Shown here one piece after another: positions 13,801 to 24,779 of a DNA stretch of 64,000 nucleotides. The DNA comes from Wurfbainia villosa (lineage: Eukaryota > Streptophyta > Magnoliopsida > Zingiberales > Zingiberaceae). Under the pieces are notes generated by a model. That model saw only the letters and a list, made by a program, of their open reading frames with translations, had not been told where the DNA came from and searched no databases. The stretch covers positions 1,360,001 through 1,424,000 of the forward strand of contig JAKLTH010000216.1 in the NCBI GenBank assembly GCA_025175895.1, read 5' to 3'. Positions within the stretch are counted from its first letter, which is position 1, and each line of letters starts with the position of its first letter. The position numbers were made by a program, and so were the translations under genes.

Positions 13801-16367
13801 CATCAAAGCTGCCCCATGCTACATCCTTTAAACCCCAACAACCATATCCGCGCCGCATCAGGGAGACATTTAAGGATTTTCCCCCTTCAGCTTTAGCTCT
13901 TCTTGATTGTCTACTTTCAGTAGATCCAAGATTCCGTGGAACAGCAACTTCTTCCCTCAAGAGCGAAGTAAATATTTTCCCTTTCCTTCGGTCCATCCAA
14001 TCCCTTTCTCCCACTGTAGATTGATTTTCCTTCTGCAGTAATGCTTCTTCTTGTGATTCTGCATTTACAGCTTCAACATGTAGGTGTGTTATTATTTCTA
14101 ATTAATCTCAAACACCTACAAAATTTGTCTGCATTTGAGATGTTTTCATTTGAATACTTAATATAGCTTCCTGAATAAATACTTTGCAGTTGCACTAGCC
14201 CAGCATCAGAAATCTGCTTGGAAATTTGCTCTCAGTTCAATAAGTTAAACAAATAATTCTTTTTTGCATCGCTTAATCATATTATTGGTTTACTAGTTGC
14301 TTGTGATGATCACTCATTCACTGGTTCATGCTAAATTCTATTGTCATTGTTTGAACTTATCCTGCATGAATGTGTATGCGAAAGAGGAACATGAAAAATC
14401 CCATGTGCAATTATGTTGCATAAATGGATCTTTTGTTTCAGTTTCAAAAGTTAATATATAACTGCGATTGTGGTGCCTTAAAATGATGGACAAGATGTTT
14501 TAGGATGATTAATGACTTCGATTTCTTTTCATTCTCCTCTCTAATTCTTCTCGCTCGGTGTTACATTAGTTCCATTTCTCCCTTTTTAATATTCAATTGT
14601 TACTTCTTATCAGTTCTTCGCAACAAAGCCTTTTGCTTGTGATCCTTCAAGTTTGCCAAAGTATCCTCCAAGCAAGGAATATGATGCCAAACTTCGGAAC
14701 GAGGAAGCTAGAAGGTGCCTACTCGTTATATATTCTCGAACACGATTAACCCCAATTAGAAGCCAGTTAAACTGAAACTTTATCTTTAGCTTAAGATATT
14801 CACCTGCCTTGTATTTCACTGCATAACTAAAAGAGCAGTTTTGTTAGCAGGCAGAGGGAAGCCGCCGCCAAAGAGTATGGAAGTAGGAAAGGAATGCCTG
14901 TGCACGATAGCAACATTGAATCACAGGTATATTCATTCACTCAATAACTATTTGCAAATCTTCAGCTTGTTTGAATGTCCAACGAAAATGGAAAGATTGC
15001 CTACCATTGGCAACTGCAAAATAATAGCATCGAATTAAACTCCGTAACTAAAACATTATTATTTCTCGCTGCAGTTACAGAAATTGCATGGAAGTCTTAG
15101 AATGAGCAGTGACAAGTACAAACCAAAAGATGATGCACTGGGAGGTTTCTGGGTAGACCAGCCGAGAGGAACAGCTCAGAATGGTTTCCCTCATGGTGGC
15201 CCTTCGATGCACTCTGGTCGATTGTCTACTACCGGAGTGCCCACTGGCCCGGAAACAAAAACACATGCATCATACATTCCTCAGGGCGGGGGAATTGCTC
15301 TTGCAACAGGTCTAGTGGTTGCAAGAAGTCATACTGCAAAGTTGGACCATAGGCAGAGTGCTAAGAACGCACATTTACCGGAAAATCAATCTTCCAAATA
15401 CAATCAACTTGAATCGGATTCATCGGAGAAGCCAGAATGGACTCACCGCTTGCTGGGCATCCCTTCATCGTCCCACAAGAAGGATGAGAAAACTGGAGAA
15501 GAGGAACAAGCAACTGTAAGTGCTCATATAATCTTGGGATTTGACCAAATAGCACATTTTATCGGAATGCCTTAGCTATAGAGACTGTGCAATGCATGAT
15601 TCCTAATTAGTTTTTTGGATTTTCTATCATTTCGGCTTCATCTACTTGGAGGTAACAAAATTTAAGAAAGGTTTTAGAAATGTTGTGGACTCAAATAAAA
15701 TTGCAGCTGCGAAGAGAAGCTGAAAGAGAAAAATACTTCATTTCTCTCGACTAATCTTCTCGACATGAGAATTAAATGATGAAGGTACTGAAACGATCGG
15801 AGATGACACATTTACCGCCGCACTTGAAGTAGTGCATAGCTTATACAGCTTTAACAGTGCTCTCTCCTTCTTCCTGTATAGAAAGTTTCTCTATTGTCTT
15901 AGCTTAGATTGCAAAAGGAAAACTTAATTTGAAGGAAAGTGAAGGTAGGGAAACGTAGAGAAGATGGAAAGTAAGATAGATAATCGGTTTGATCGCTTTG
16001 TTATATGTTTAAAAATTGAATCTGAACTCTTGTAATATTGTCATAGGATCTATGTTTATGCATCTAATCCTAACCTTCAGATTGTAGGTTCTGCTTGATC
16101 TTGTAAACTAACATATTTGTACCCTCACAATTTATGTTGCCACATTTTATTCAGGGCCATGGCACGCGGAAGAACCGTATCCATTACTCTGGACCTCTGA
16201 TGCCGCCAAGGGGAAACATTGACGAAATTCTCAAAGAACACGAGCGACAAATCCAGCAGGTTGTACGCAGAGCCCGCCACGACCGAGCCAAACCTCGAAA
16301 ATACGGCGAGAGGGCTCAGTTCGAAGCCTTGCTTTATGCTAGCAGAAATGGCAGGTCAGATCATTAA
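1854..16367 (+). CDS. Cyclin-dependent-kinase-related Ser/Thr kinase, N-myristoylated (At1g54610/IBS1-like), 8 exons
   Basis: Exons: 1854-2462, 11870-12154, 12248-12565, 13740-13967, 14614-14714, 14851-14926, 15075-15515, 16155-16367. They join in frame to about 756 residues. The protein begins MGCVSS, a myristoylation signal with a palmitoylatable Cys3, so membrane attachment is likely. Residues 1-197 are a Ser-rich tail, then the kinase domain: glycine loop GQGTYSTVY (205-213), VALKK with Lys227, catalytic HRDIKGSN (320-327), DFG (340-342) and the CDK-type TLWYRPPELLLG. All catalytic residues are intact. The C-terminal region (from about 490) is basic and low-complexity, as in plant CRKs. 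Family members are linked to defence and BABA-induced sterility signalling (IBS1); substrates are not evident from sequence. The gene is convergent with the UPF0301 gene. The 9.4-kb intron 1 is the oddity: it carries a whole retrotransposon. Splice phases all agree, so the gene looks functional. Confidence 0.93.
3152..3785 (-). repeat. 3' LTR (left copy) of the gypsy element
   Basis: It begins with TG (seen on the plus strand) right after AATAG and matches 7851-8481 along its length. Its inner border near 3785 is approximate, because the final dozen bases have diverged from the right copy. No clear polypurine tract survives beside it. Confidence 0.85.
4370..6010 (-). pseudogene. pol remnant: reverse transcriptase, RNase H, integrase
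   Basis: On the minus strand, 6000-5760 reads as the RT palm entry with key words CVDNRAINKIT, FPILRLD and FSKIDLKSDYHH, interrupted by stops. FIVVYFDDI at about 5655-5675 is the RT catalytic YxDD box. The region 5563-5306 gives the RT thumb (SFYRRFIHNF, APITDYLKG), 5116-4990 the RNase H end (NRVANALSQRSSL), and 4925-4569 the integrase zinc-finger region followed by the DKFSKMVHF core. Stops and frame changes separate all of these. Confidence 0.85.
7422..7850 (-). pseudogene. gag fragment of the gypsy element
   Basis: This is an open fragment of about 143 codons just inside the 5' LTR. It has a basic start, a leucine-rich stretch with an aromatic (LIEDLQRQVAELSWRL), and the gag-like phrase ending in VILIAIKFKGRAS, which resembles the 'KVKLVAIKLRGRASAWW' stretch of plant gypsy capsids. 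The frame ends before the tryptophan, and downstream gag (7076-7399) is in another frame. It is a remnant only. Confidence 0.7.
7836..7849 (-). other. Primer-binding site (initiator Met tRNA)
   Basis: The minus-strand sequence TGGTATTAGAGCTC matches the standard plant tRNA-iMet primer-binding site TGGTATCAGAGC with one transition over the core. It lies next to the 5' LTR, as expected. Confidence 0.8.
7851..8481 (-). repeat. 5' LTR (right copy) of the gypsy element
   Basis: This 631-bp copy ends in CA at 8480-8481, immediately before the second AATAG. Its inner edge abuts the tRNA-iMet primer-binding site. Its first bases read TAGCACAGG against TGACGCAGG in the left copy, so the terminal TG has mutated here. 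Confidence 0.85.
8487..9720. repeat. Repeat-derived intron DNA rich in CAATTGAT / GTCGATTG words
   Basis: There is no coding potential. There is a short (CAAACA)n tract near 8818-8843 and then, between about 9225 and 9680, many copies of short words such as AATCGACT, CAATTGAT and AGTCAATTGATG in both orientations. The run into the degenerate minisatellite next door suggests that both belong to one decayed LTR element. I cannot name the family. Confidence 0.45.
9720..10270. repeat. Degenerate minisatellite, period about 55-65 bp
   Basis: A phrase like CATTTGGTCCTC..TTGACCTGTTAGGACTTC recurs roughly nine times with drift. Examples start near 9786, 9833, 9886, 9925, 9959, 10012, 10049 and 10205. 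Each unit has a 'TTTGGTC/TCCGATC' part, a 'TTGACCTG' part and a 'TTAGGACTTC/TTGGACTTC' part. Units vary in length, so it is old. Confidence 0.7.
10271..11869 (+). other. Remainder of kinase intron 1, no feature seen
   Basis: This is T-rich intronic DNA up to the acceptor TTCCTGCAG at 11861-11869. Short open frames (for example 10874-11077) show no recognisable product. Confidence 0.6.
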
Positions 16368-18245
16368 TGCATCGAACATACGGTTCCTATTCTTCAGGAG
16401 GAAGAAGACATTAGACAACTTGGACAATGCGAACCTTGAGATGAAACCAATGGTGAAGCACATCACTTTGCTTGGTCTACACAAAAGATATAACCAACAC
16501 ATCCAGTTTGCTATGTCGAAAAGTGAGTTCTAAAGCATGAGACTCAAGTTGGAAATTGTTTGTTACATAGAAAAGCTGTACTTTAGCATTAGTTTTGATG
16601 ATCCTGGCTAGGGATGCCCAATGTGCTGGTGAAATCCATCTGATGACTAATTGTATATATACCATAGAAACAATTCATGACAAAGTTTGGCCTATGTTTC
16701 TCACCAATGGTGTTGCCTAAGTTTGCATTCTGAATTTGGGAAGTGGAAAAGGGAAAAAAAAAAAAAAATTTGCAGCACGAGCAGATTTTGTATTGTGAAA
16801 TGCATTTGTCTTGAAATTTGTCAGCAAGTTCTTCATTTTGTGTTATGACTTGTGTGCAAGTTTGATTTTTTTTTTTTTTGTTTGTTTGAATTGGAAGGAA
16901 ATAAAATTGATGAAAAGGATGTTTTTTTTTTCAAGTATCAATTGTAAGATCAGTAGACATGTTGTGTTATATAAAATTAAATGTTGAATTATAATTTGAA
17001 TACATGAACAGAAGATAGAATTGCAGAGATTAAGATGTTAAAATATATATATGAACATATGAAAATAGATAAAGAGATTAAGATGTTAAAATATATATAT
17101 ATGAACATATGAAAATAGATAAAATAAGAAATGAAAATATTAGAACGAAAATTAAGATTATATCTATTTTTAGAAATACATTTAAGATAATATATGCATG
17201 TATTTAAATGATCAATAGATACTTTAATTAAGTAATATGAAATTATTATAAATATACAAATTAAGAAAGAAAAATATTAAAAAAAAACTTAATTAATAAT
17301 AATAAAATAAATTATTACTTTTTAAATATATAATAAGAGATAAAATCAAGATTTATATAAAATTAAATTACATAAAAAATTTTATATAATCTATCTAAAA
17401 ATTATTATTTTTTAAATATATAATAGGAGATAAAATCAAATGACATAAAAAAATTTATATAATCGATCTAATGAGATAAAATTTAATTATTACCGATAAT
17501 TCCGTATTGTTCTAAGGGTGTCCATTTGAACAAATATTGTAACAATTCTAAGTTTTGTGTAATAATTTTAGTTAAAACTGTTTCAACATTAATCTAATAA
17601 TATTTAATCGGACGGATAAAAAGGGATAATTTGATAGGTGTGGTGTTTTTTAAAAAATATTTTTTGTAAAATAAAATGCCCTTATTGACAATAATAAAAA
17701 ATTATCATTTTAATTTTTGTCCAAATAAAACTGAAAAAAAAACACAAGTACATCAAACTAACTAAATAAGTGAATATGAAATAGACAATCTTCTCTGCTA
17801 TGAATTATTTGATCTATTGCTAAAATCAGTTAATTTAGTGCCAATAAAAGGAGATAGAAGATTGAATCTGTATAATGCCACTGTGGACCCAAACAAAAAA
17901 AAAACAATTTGATATTCAAGTGGTAGGAAGATTAAAAAATCAAATAAAAAGTCCAAGCAATAACATCAAGATGCCAATTCTACCATCCTGTTAAAAATAA
18001 AATAAAATTCAAGCTTAACAAAAACATATCCACGTAAATGAGAAAACTAGCACAATCCTATTCTTCCAAAGGTTAAAACAACCAAGTATTATTGCTATTA
18101 TTCCAAGAGAAAAAGTTCATTTGTTTAACTTACCACAGAAATACTCCACTTTTTGGATTTAAAAATGGCACAAGCTAGAAATCCTAAAGCAGCTTCTGTA
18201 CAAAAAAGCTAATTTATAGCCTCCCTTCTGCACCTCAATCAGCCT
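16368..18245. repeat. AT-rich intergenic DNA between convergent genes, with two local duplications
   Basis: This is the 3' flank shared by the kinase gene and the UPF0301 gene. It contains a tandem pair of about 48 bp (17026-17073 and 17074-17122, each with GAGATTAAGATGTTAAAATA) and a looser direct repeat of about 85-90 bp (around 17313-17400 and 17402-17490, sharing TTTTTAAATATATAATA and GAGATAAAATCAA). Poly-A and poly-T runs occur at 16755-16768 and 16868-16880. No gene is visible. Confidence 0.65.
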
Positions 18246-21200
18246 TCAAGTATCATCTTGTTTGGGTCTCCTGCTCAACTCCGAATATTGCCCGCCCATC
18301 AACTGCAAAACCTCCTCCCACAGGTTCGACCAAGTTTCAGATACTTGGTGAATCAGATGTGAGCTGCAAGACGCGACAACCCAGTATTCCGACTCGAGCT
18401 CATCGAGCAACTGATCAAATTCCCAACCTGAATAACCCTCAAAGAATACAAAATCCTGTGGCATGAATACTCCTTTCTCGACAAGAGCTGCAGCATCGTC
18501 TAGGTTGTTTTTGGAACCAAAATAAACACCTGACACTGCCTCACCGAGACCTGGCAGCGGTAAATTGTCAATTGACTTCAGTAAGAACATGTTTGCCTCC
18601 ACTGGCCCCCCGCAATTAACAGAGCAGTTTGAAAATATGGTTGCTAAGTGAGTGTTTGAGGGATTCATATGTTTGATTTTTCTACGCAGTGGACGATTCA
18701 GGATGACTCCAAAAGGACGGTCTCTCGGGTCTCTAGATCCCAAATTGAGGAGAAGGATCACAGTCCTCTCGAACATCGGCACTCCGTCGAGTTTCTCCGT
18801 AGCAAGTAACACGCATCCAGTCTCCAGCATTGGGATGGGGTGTGCCCACTTGGAACCAAGCATCTGGGGTTGCTGGCTTGAGGTGATACTAAGGCCATCA
18901 GTATCAAGTAGATGTTCCTATATAATTAAATCAAGAAAGCAACTGGTGAATTCAATTTTCGATTGATATTAACCCGAAACTGGCATCATTTATCCCAGCC
19001 ACAAAAACAAGAACAATCAGAACATACAAAACAAATGACGAGGAGCAACAGCCTACAAAAAAAAAATTGAAATTGTCCGACATTAGGTAATTTGTTTGCT
19101 AGTATGAACATAAGTCAGTGGCATTTGTGGGCAATTCCTCAGTGGCATTTGTGGGCAATTCCTCTTGGTAGAAAAGATATAGGAGTATCAAAATTTTCTT
19201 CGAGCAACTGGAAACTAGTTTCTATACTTATTTTGTATTCCAACTAGAGTTTTTGACATTAATTACTTGAAAAAAAGTTGAATTAACAGTGAGTCAGCCC
19301 CCAAGGTTGAAGTTCTACTCGACAAAGTTCATCCAAATATGCAACAAAACTAAACAGCATAAGCTAGTCCTAACTAGTTTTAGTAACAGGTCAGACAACC
19401 TGCCCAGTGATATTCAACTTGAGCATTCTCGACCTCAGCATCAATGCAAAAAAAAAAAAAAAGTGGTCCCAATCTTAAATCATCTTAAATCAAGATTCTG
19501 TTGCGAAGAAAGATTTGTTTATAGTAAATAGAAGTCTGTCTTCTGGCAAAAGTCTGCTAGGCTTGGTTACTTGGATCATTTTCCAACCAACCCTATGATA
19601 AAATAAGATAGGATTACAGACTAAGCAACAAGAATCATTGGATCCACAATCCAAAGTATATCACCTAATTTTTTGAAGATCAAGCAATAATAGTGATCCA
19701 ATGCAGCAGTATACATTGACTTATCTAGGACTGAAATGTAAACAAACTTTACTGCTAATCCAGAATGAACTAGTTAACCACCAAAAAATTCTTGAAAGTA
19801 CTGACCAACAACAATGAGAAATAAACTGGAGGGTGGTCCTTGATGGTTCACACTCAAATCCTAGGAGGACCACTTGTGTGCAAGTCACATAGACAACCCT
19901 TAAAATTGTTTAATGTCAGTCGAACATAAAATGTGACGTGCATTCAAGAATAAGCACATGTCACTAAATTACTTGGAGAATACCATTATCACTTTCAACT
20001 GACCTGCTCTTTGGCAACAAGATTTGCTCTGACATCTCGCCAATTAGACAATGTAAAATGGGGCTTCCTGGAGTAATCATTGGTTTTTGATTTGTCATCA
20101 GACTGTGGAGTAGTTACCTCAAGACCATCTTCTTCAGGAATTGAAGGATCATTTTTCCCTGCTAACCAACAGACTTAAATCATAAAGCCAACAAACATCA
20201 ACCAAAAAATATGATATATCAACAAATCTGCATGCAAAGATTGGAGCAAGTTGGTCATTTTTTACCTAGCCAATGTACACTAAAAGTCCATAAGCCTCTG
20301 AAAAATGGAAGCCTCCAATTGGCAACGCAGCTAATACTTTCAAGAGGAAAATCACAAAAGAGGAAAAACACTTTGTTATCGGCATAGATGTGAATGGAGT
20401 AGGACATACAGACGAAGGAAAGTAATTTGGACTATGGGCACATTTCTTCCTTTATCATGGTTCTATTTTTCCAGTCACCCTAATCATTTTTATTTCTTCC
20501 CATTCTTATTATCTTATTCTTCCACTCAGAATGGTATAATCTGAACACTGTCAAATCTTTTCATGCATTAGCTAACCGAAGCTAAGCTCTTACAACTCCA
20601 CTGCAAATTTTCCAGTTCTATATAATTCAGAACCACAAGTCTTTAATGCTCTACAAAAATATTTAGTTTGCCCATTACTTCTCAGATTACTCAATCTCAG
20701 TACTCGTAACCATGTTTTTATGCAACTTGGACCTGAGTTTATCATAGGGTGATACAACAAAGATTGTTATACACCAATATAGGTTTCAAAATGAACCGAC
20801 CAAGTCGGCATGGTTACAAACCCAATTAGCCCGTTCAGATGTCAAATTAGGTGGGTCTGGGGCAAATTCACCTGTGCCTATTGCCACAGCATAGGTCCAT
20901 CGTGCCAAAAAATAACAATAAAATAAATTCATAAAAATTATTTTCAAATAAAAAAGCTAAATTTCAAAAAATAAATTTTGAGGTATTTATAGGAAAATTA
21001 AAAAAAGGGTAATTTGGTTATTTTAAACTAACATTGATTGTAATAGCCCCAAACTAGTTATTGTTATTCAAAATAGAGGTATTTTACCACCCCTGTTGCA
21101 CAAATAGACATTGGGTTGGGACAGGCTTAGTTGGCCCTACACATTTTTTGGCATGCGTTCTAGGCATGGCCCAACGGGCTTGTGTCAAGCGAGGTCATAG

Positions 21201-23704
21201 GTAGCCCGACCCATTTTACGCCTATACTACTAAGCATCTCTATTTGTACAATAATGAAGAGCTACACATAGAAGTAACAGAGTAATACAAGACTTGTGCC
21301 TATGCTAGCATAGGCCCATCAGGCCCAAAAAATAATAAATAAATAATCATAACAATATTTTTAAATAAAAAATATGATTTTTTTTTTTTTTAAGTTTGAG
21401 GTTTTATAGGAAAAATATAAACATAAAATAAAAATGTTTGCAGTCAATTTGATAATTTTATACTAAAGTTAACAATAATAGCCCCGAACTAGTTATTTTT
21501 ATTCAAAATAGAGATATTTTAGCACCTTGTTGCCCGAGACAGCATCGGATTGGCTCGAGCTTAGTTCAGCCCAACACGTTTTTTGGCAAGTTGTACTAGG
21601 CATGGCCTAGACCATGCTTGGGGTCAAGCCAAGTCATAGGCAGTTAACCCAACCCATTTTACACCTATACTACTAAGCATCTCTATTCGTGTAATAATGA
21701 AGTGTTACATGCAGAAGTAACAAAATATATGTTAGATGGGGTTTTGGACAAGAATTAGAAGCAAAAAAAAAAAAAAAAAAAAAAAAACAAGGTTTTTCTT
21801 TCTTTAATTATTATAATGGAAACGCAAAGCAAGTAAAATCATAGACCATGCATTTCTATATAGACTGTGTCCAATATTTAGAGATTGCATAATCTAATGT
21901 AACGAGCTTCCATTGATAATTTAATTCGTACATTGTTGCTCAAGAAACTCTTTTCTCCAAAAAATGGGATTGCATTTGTCCAGACTTCACGGTATCTGTC
22001 AGTCCCTTGAACACGATGATACGACTGGGTATAAAGATTGAGGTGGTGTTCCTTTGATCTAGCCATCAGGCATGTGAACAAGGCATGCCAAGTAGCAACA
22101 AGAAGTGCGACAACATGCGAGGTTGTCGAAGCACAAGTGGAGCAAGAGGCAAATTTGGATTGTTGCAAACAGATGCGAAGATTGGACGTATTGGCTCCGA
22201 GCATTTAGGCAAGCAAATTTGTGGGGAAATGCAAGCAAAGGCATACTGTTAGGGTTGTAAATAAACCAAATCAAGTCAAGCTTTATAATGTTTAAGCTTA
22301 TTTGTTGAGATAACTAAATCGAGTCAAACCAAATTCAAAATTAATCAAATTATTGAAACAGCTATTTAAACTTAGATTGATTTTTTTTTTAGCTTGAGTT
22401 TGGTTCGAATTTAAATTGAATTTGACTTGTTTAATTGATATCAAGCTCAGTTCAAACTCGAATCAAATTTATTTAAATTTAATTTGTTTAAATATTATTA
22501 AGCTCTTAAATCAAATTTGTATATTAGTTTAAAGTTTTAATATTTTAACATTAATATAAATAATCCAAACAAATATAAACAAACTTAGTTTTAAAAGTTG
22601 TGTTTACTTGTTAATATTTATAAATACTGTCCATAAATAGTATTTACAAATATTATTAATGAATATTAACAAATCCAAACATATATGGGTTCAAGTTTGC
22701 TCATTTAATTGACTTTGATGTCTATCGAACAAACATAAACAAACTCTTATCAAATCGAACACCAAACTTATTAACGAATACTTAGATCATTTACAACTCT
22801 ACATACAATTGACACATGCAATGCAACACAAATGGAGGAGCGAGGAAGGTTATTTCATCTTGGTTCATGGTGCTGAGCTTGGGCAATACACAAGGCGTGC
22901 AGGCTGTCATTGGCAGAGTGCCAAAACAGCAAGATGATGTCAGTAACCAGTTTGTACACGTGGAATAGATAGTTGGAGAAAAAAAAAACTACCATATACC
23001 CATCATGCTAACTGCCGCCGCCTATACAGTATAAATAGGCAAGGTTTAGGCAGTGGCAAAAGCATGCGTGTATGCAAATCTGTAATCTTCCATGTTGTAA
23101 TCCTTTGTTATTGTGATTAATAAAAGTTGAGGATTCCCCTATAGATTGTGTTGCTTGCTTATGACTTTTGTCGATCATATTGTGCAAGGCTTTCTCTTGT
23201 GCATTTGTTGGTTAAATCGAGGGCGGAACAAGATTGTCCCGCTGGAAAATTTTCGAGGCAGAGATTGACCAATTGACAGTATCCATCAACTATTCTGCCA
23301 ATTATGACCATCGTACCTATCAAATTGCTCTAGTCGTTGACAAATTATGCATTTGTATCCACCATTAACAGATGAAAAATCCACTAGATTTCAACCAGCA
23401 AAATCAACAGAGAGTCGAGGTGCTTACCATAAGAAGTGTGGTCGCCACGGTTGTTCCTCTTCTTCCCGCCGCTGGCCTTCACCACGAGCGACCGATACGT
23501 AGGCACCGACAAACTCCCCTTCCGTCTTCGCACCAGACCTCCAACGCCGATCCCCGCGCCCCGAGCATCCTCGCCGTCGAAGATCGTCCACCCGACGGGA
23601 GTTTGCCGCAGAACCATCAGTCGCCCTCCCCTCTCGCACTTCCTCGCCGCCCCGATAAAAGGAACCCCGCCTGCGCCCTTGAGATTGAGAGCCCACACAT
23701 CCAT
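18246..23704 (-). CDS. UPF0301/DUF179 (AlgH/YqgE-like) protein, probably plastid-targeted, 3 exons
   Basis: Exons in transcription order: 23704-23428, 20158-20004, 18917-18246, joining in frame to about 367 residues. Exon 1 gives a basic, Ser/Gly/Ala-containing N-terminus (about 92 residues, starting MDVWALNLKG) that reads like a plastid transit region. Exon 3 holds the DUF179 domain: GCVLLATEKLDG, FGVILNRPL, CGGPVEANMFLL, VYFG and the C-terminal GYSGWEFDQLLDEL. These are the conserved stretches of bacterial AlgH/YqgE proteins, whose biochemical function is unsettled. The plant homologues (At1g33780 type) carry the same N-terminal extension. Introns rule out bacterial contamination; a plastid-ancestor origin is the likely source. 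The 3.3-kb intron 1 is packed with repeats. The exon 1 start is chosen because it precedes a clean donor (ATG/GTAAGC) and fits the phase; an alternative frame at 23424-23888 does not connect. Confidence 0.88.
19116..19163. repeat. Perfect 24-bp tandem duplication
   Basis: CAGTGGCATTTGTGGGCAAT plus TCCT occurs twice in a row with no mismatch, inside intron 2 of the UPF0301 gene. The identity suggests a recent slippage or duplication. Confidence 0.9.
20872..21728. repeat. Two tandem copies of a 0.43-kb repeat in UPF0301 intron 1
   Basis: Unit 1 is about 20872-21286 and unit 2 about 21292-21728. Shared landmarks in the same order: TGTGCCTAT..AGCATAGG, an A-rich stretch, AATAGCCCC(A/G)AACTAGTTAT, ATTCAAAATAGAG, TTTTTTGGCA, CTAGGCATGGCC, ACCCATTTTAC, CCTATACTACTAAGCATCTC and AATAATGAAG. 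The units differ by many substitutions and small indels. The 'GGCATGGCCC..GGGC' wording resembles transposon ends, but no inverted termini were placed. Confidence 0.8.
22250..22805. mobile_element. Candidate MITE with GTTGTAAAT termini
   Basis: The left end reads AGGGTTGTAAATAAACC (from 22251), and the right end read in reverse gives AGAGTTGTAAATGATC (to about 22802). Between them is AT-rich DNA with repeated AAACTCGAATCAAATT-like words in both orientations. The short termini and size fit a non-autonomous hAT-type element. I could not find a clean 8-bp target duplication, so the call is provisional. Confidence 0.45.
22806..23345 (+). repeat. LTR-like segment with internal TATA box and polyadenylation signal
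   Basis: TATAAATAGG at 23030-23039 is followed about 90 bp downstream by TAATAAAAG (from 23119) and then a T-rich stretch. This spacing is typical of the U3-R-U5 layout of plant LTRs or pararetrovirus-like promoters. It sits inside UPF0301 intron 1 on the opposite strand. No terminal TG..CA pair or target duplication was identified. Confidence 0.35.
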
Positions 23705-24292
23705 AACACCGAACCCGGAAGGGGACTTTCCTCCTGTCGATTAGGGTTTGCGATCGATGAGGAGTGCGAAAGCGAGGAGACAACGAAAGGGACGAAGCGA
23801 GTGTTGACACCGACAGGTGATGATAACCGTTGATTCCGCCACCAGTTCCGTGGGACATTAAGTTCCTTTCGGTTGATAACAGCGGCACGAAGGAAGCGAG
23901 TCAGACAACCGGCGGAGATCAGGAACAAGGGTAGAATATGACGTAGAAAATCCCAAGGAAAAAAAAAAGAGGAAATATTCATTTTTTTTTTTGTATTTTA
24001 TCATTGAAATTTCCAATTTTAGTTACAAATTTATGTTGATAAATAAAAATAAATACCAGAAAACACATCGATCGCTTATTTACGAGCTCATATCATTAAA
24101 CAAGAACAACATTTCGAGAGAAAAGAAGCGTCGTTCCAGTGGGAAATCATTATATTCACTCCGGCGTCGAAATGATATTTCAAAAGCTTGCAGTTGGTTA
24201 ATCGATAAATTGCAACAGAAGAACAAAGAGTTCATTGACCTAAATCAGAGTCAGATCGGAGATAACATTTGATCCAAAACCATAAACATTTT
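23705..24292. other. Spacer between UPF0301 and H2B genes
   Basis: This is the 5' flank of the UPF0301 gene (GC-rich to about 23910), then AT-rich DNA forming the 3' flank of the H2B gene. Open frames here are antisense or random; no further gene is supported. Confidence 0.5.
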
Positions 24293-24745
24293 CTAAGAGC
24301 TGGTGAACTTCGTGACGGCCTTGGTACCTTCGGAAACAGCGTGCTTGGCGAGCTCGCCGGGAAGCACCAAGCGCACAGAGGTCTGGATCTCGCGCGAAGT
24401 GATGGTGGGTTTCTTATTGTACCGGGCCAGGCGGGAAGCCTCCTGCGCGAGCTTCTCGAAGATGTCGTTGATGAAGGAGTTCATGATGGACATCGCCTTG
24501 CTTGAGACTCCGATGTCGGGGTGGACCTGCTTGAGCACCTTGAAGATGTAAATCTTATAGGTCTCGGAACCCTTCTTGGCTTTCTTCTTCTTCTTCTTGT
24601 CGCCGGAGGCGGCCTCCTTGGACGGAAGTCGCTTCTCGGCTTTGGGCTTCTTCTCGGCGGTGGCCTTCTCGGCCTTCTTCTCCTCCGCCGGTTTCTCAGC
24701 TGTGGGCTTCTTCTCCGCCGGCTTCTTCTCGGCCTTCGGCGCCAT
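24293..24745 (-). CDS. Histone H2B
   Basis: A single exon of 150 residues encodes a core nucleosome histone acting in the nucleus as an H2A-H2B dimer. The N-terminal tail (about residues 1-57) is the plant type, made of repeated Lys/Ala/Pro/Glu blocks (AEKKPAEKK..). The histone fold follows: SETYKIYIFKVLKQVHPD, then GVSSKAMSIMNSFINDIFEKL, ASRLARYNKKPTITSREIQT and the C-terminal helix with LPGELAKHAVSEGTKAVTKF. The penultimate block AVTKFTSS carries the Lys that is mono-ubiquitinated in plants and yeast. Length and lack of introns match plant replication-type H2B genes. The coding DNA is strongly GC-rich compared with its surroundings. The frame on the opposite strand (24521-25060) is a shadow. 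Confidence 0.98.
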   Translation of the reverse strand: MAPKAEKKPAEKKPTAEKPAEEKKAEKATAEKKPKAEKRLPSKEAASGDKKKKKKAKKGSETYKIYIFKVLKQVHPDIGVSSKAMSIMNSFINDIFEKLAQEASRLARYNKKPTITSREIQTSVRLVLPGELAKHAVSEGTKAVTKFTSS

Positions 24746-24779
24746 CGGAAAACAGAAACGAAGAGAAAATCAAGAGCAC

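Noticed and set aside
23424..23888. Alternative minus-strand frame across UPF0301 exon 1
   Set aside because: Does not connect in phase to exon 2, and its product is Arg-rich; the 23704 start does connect.
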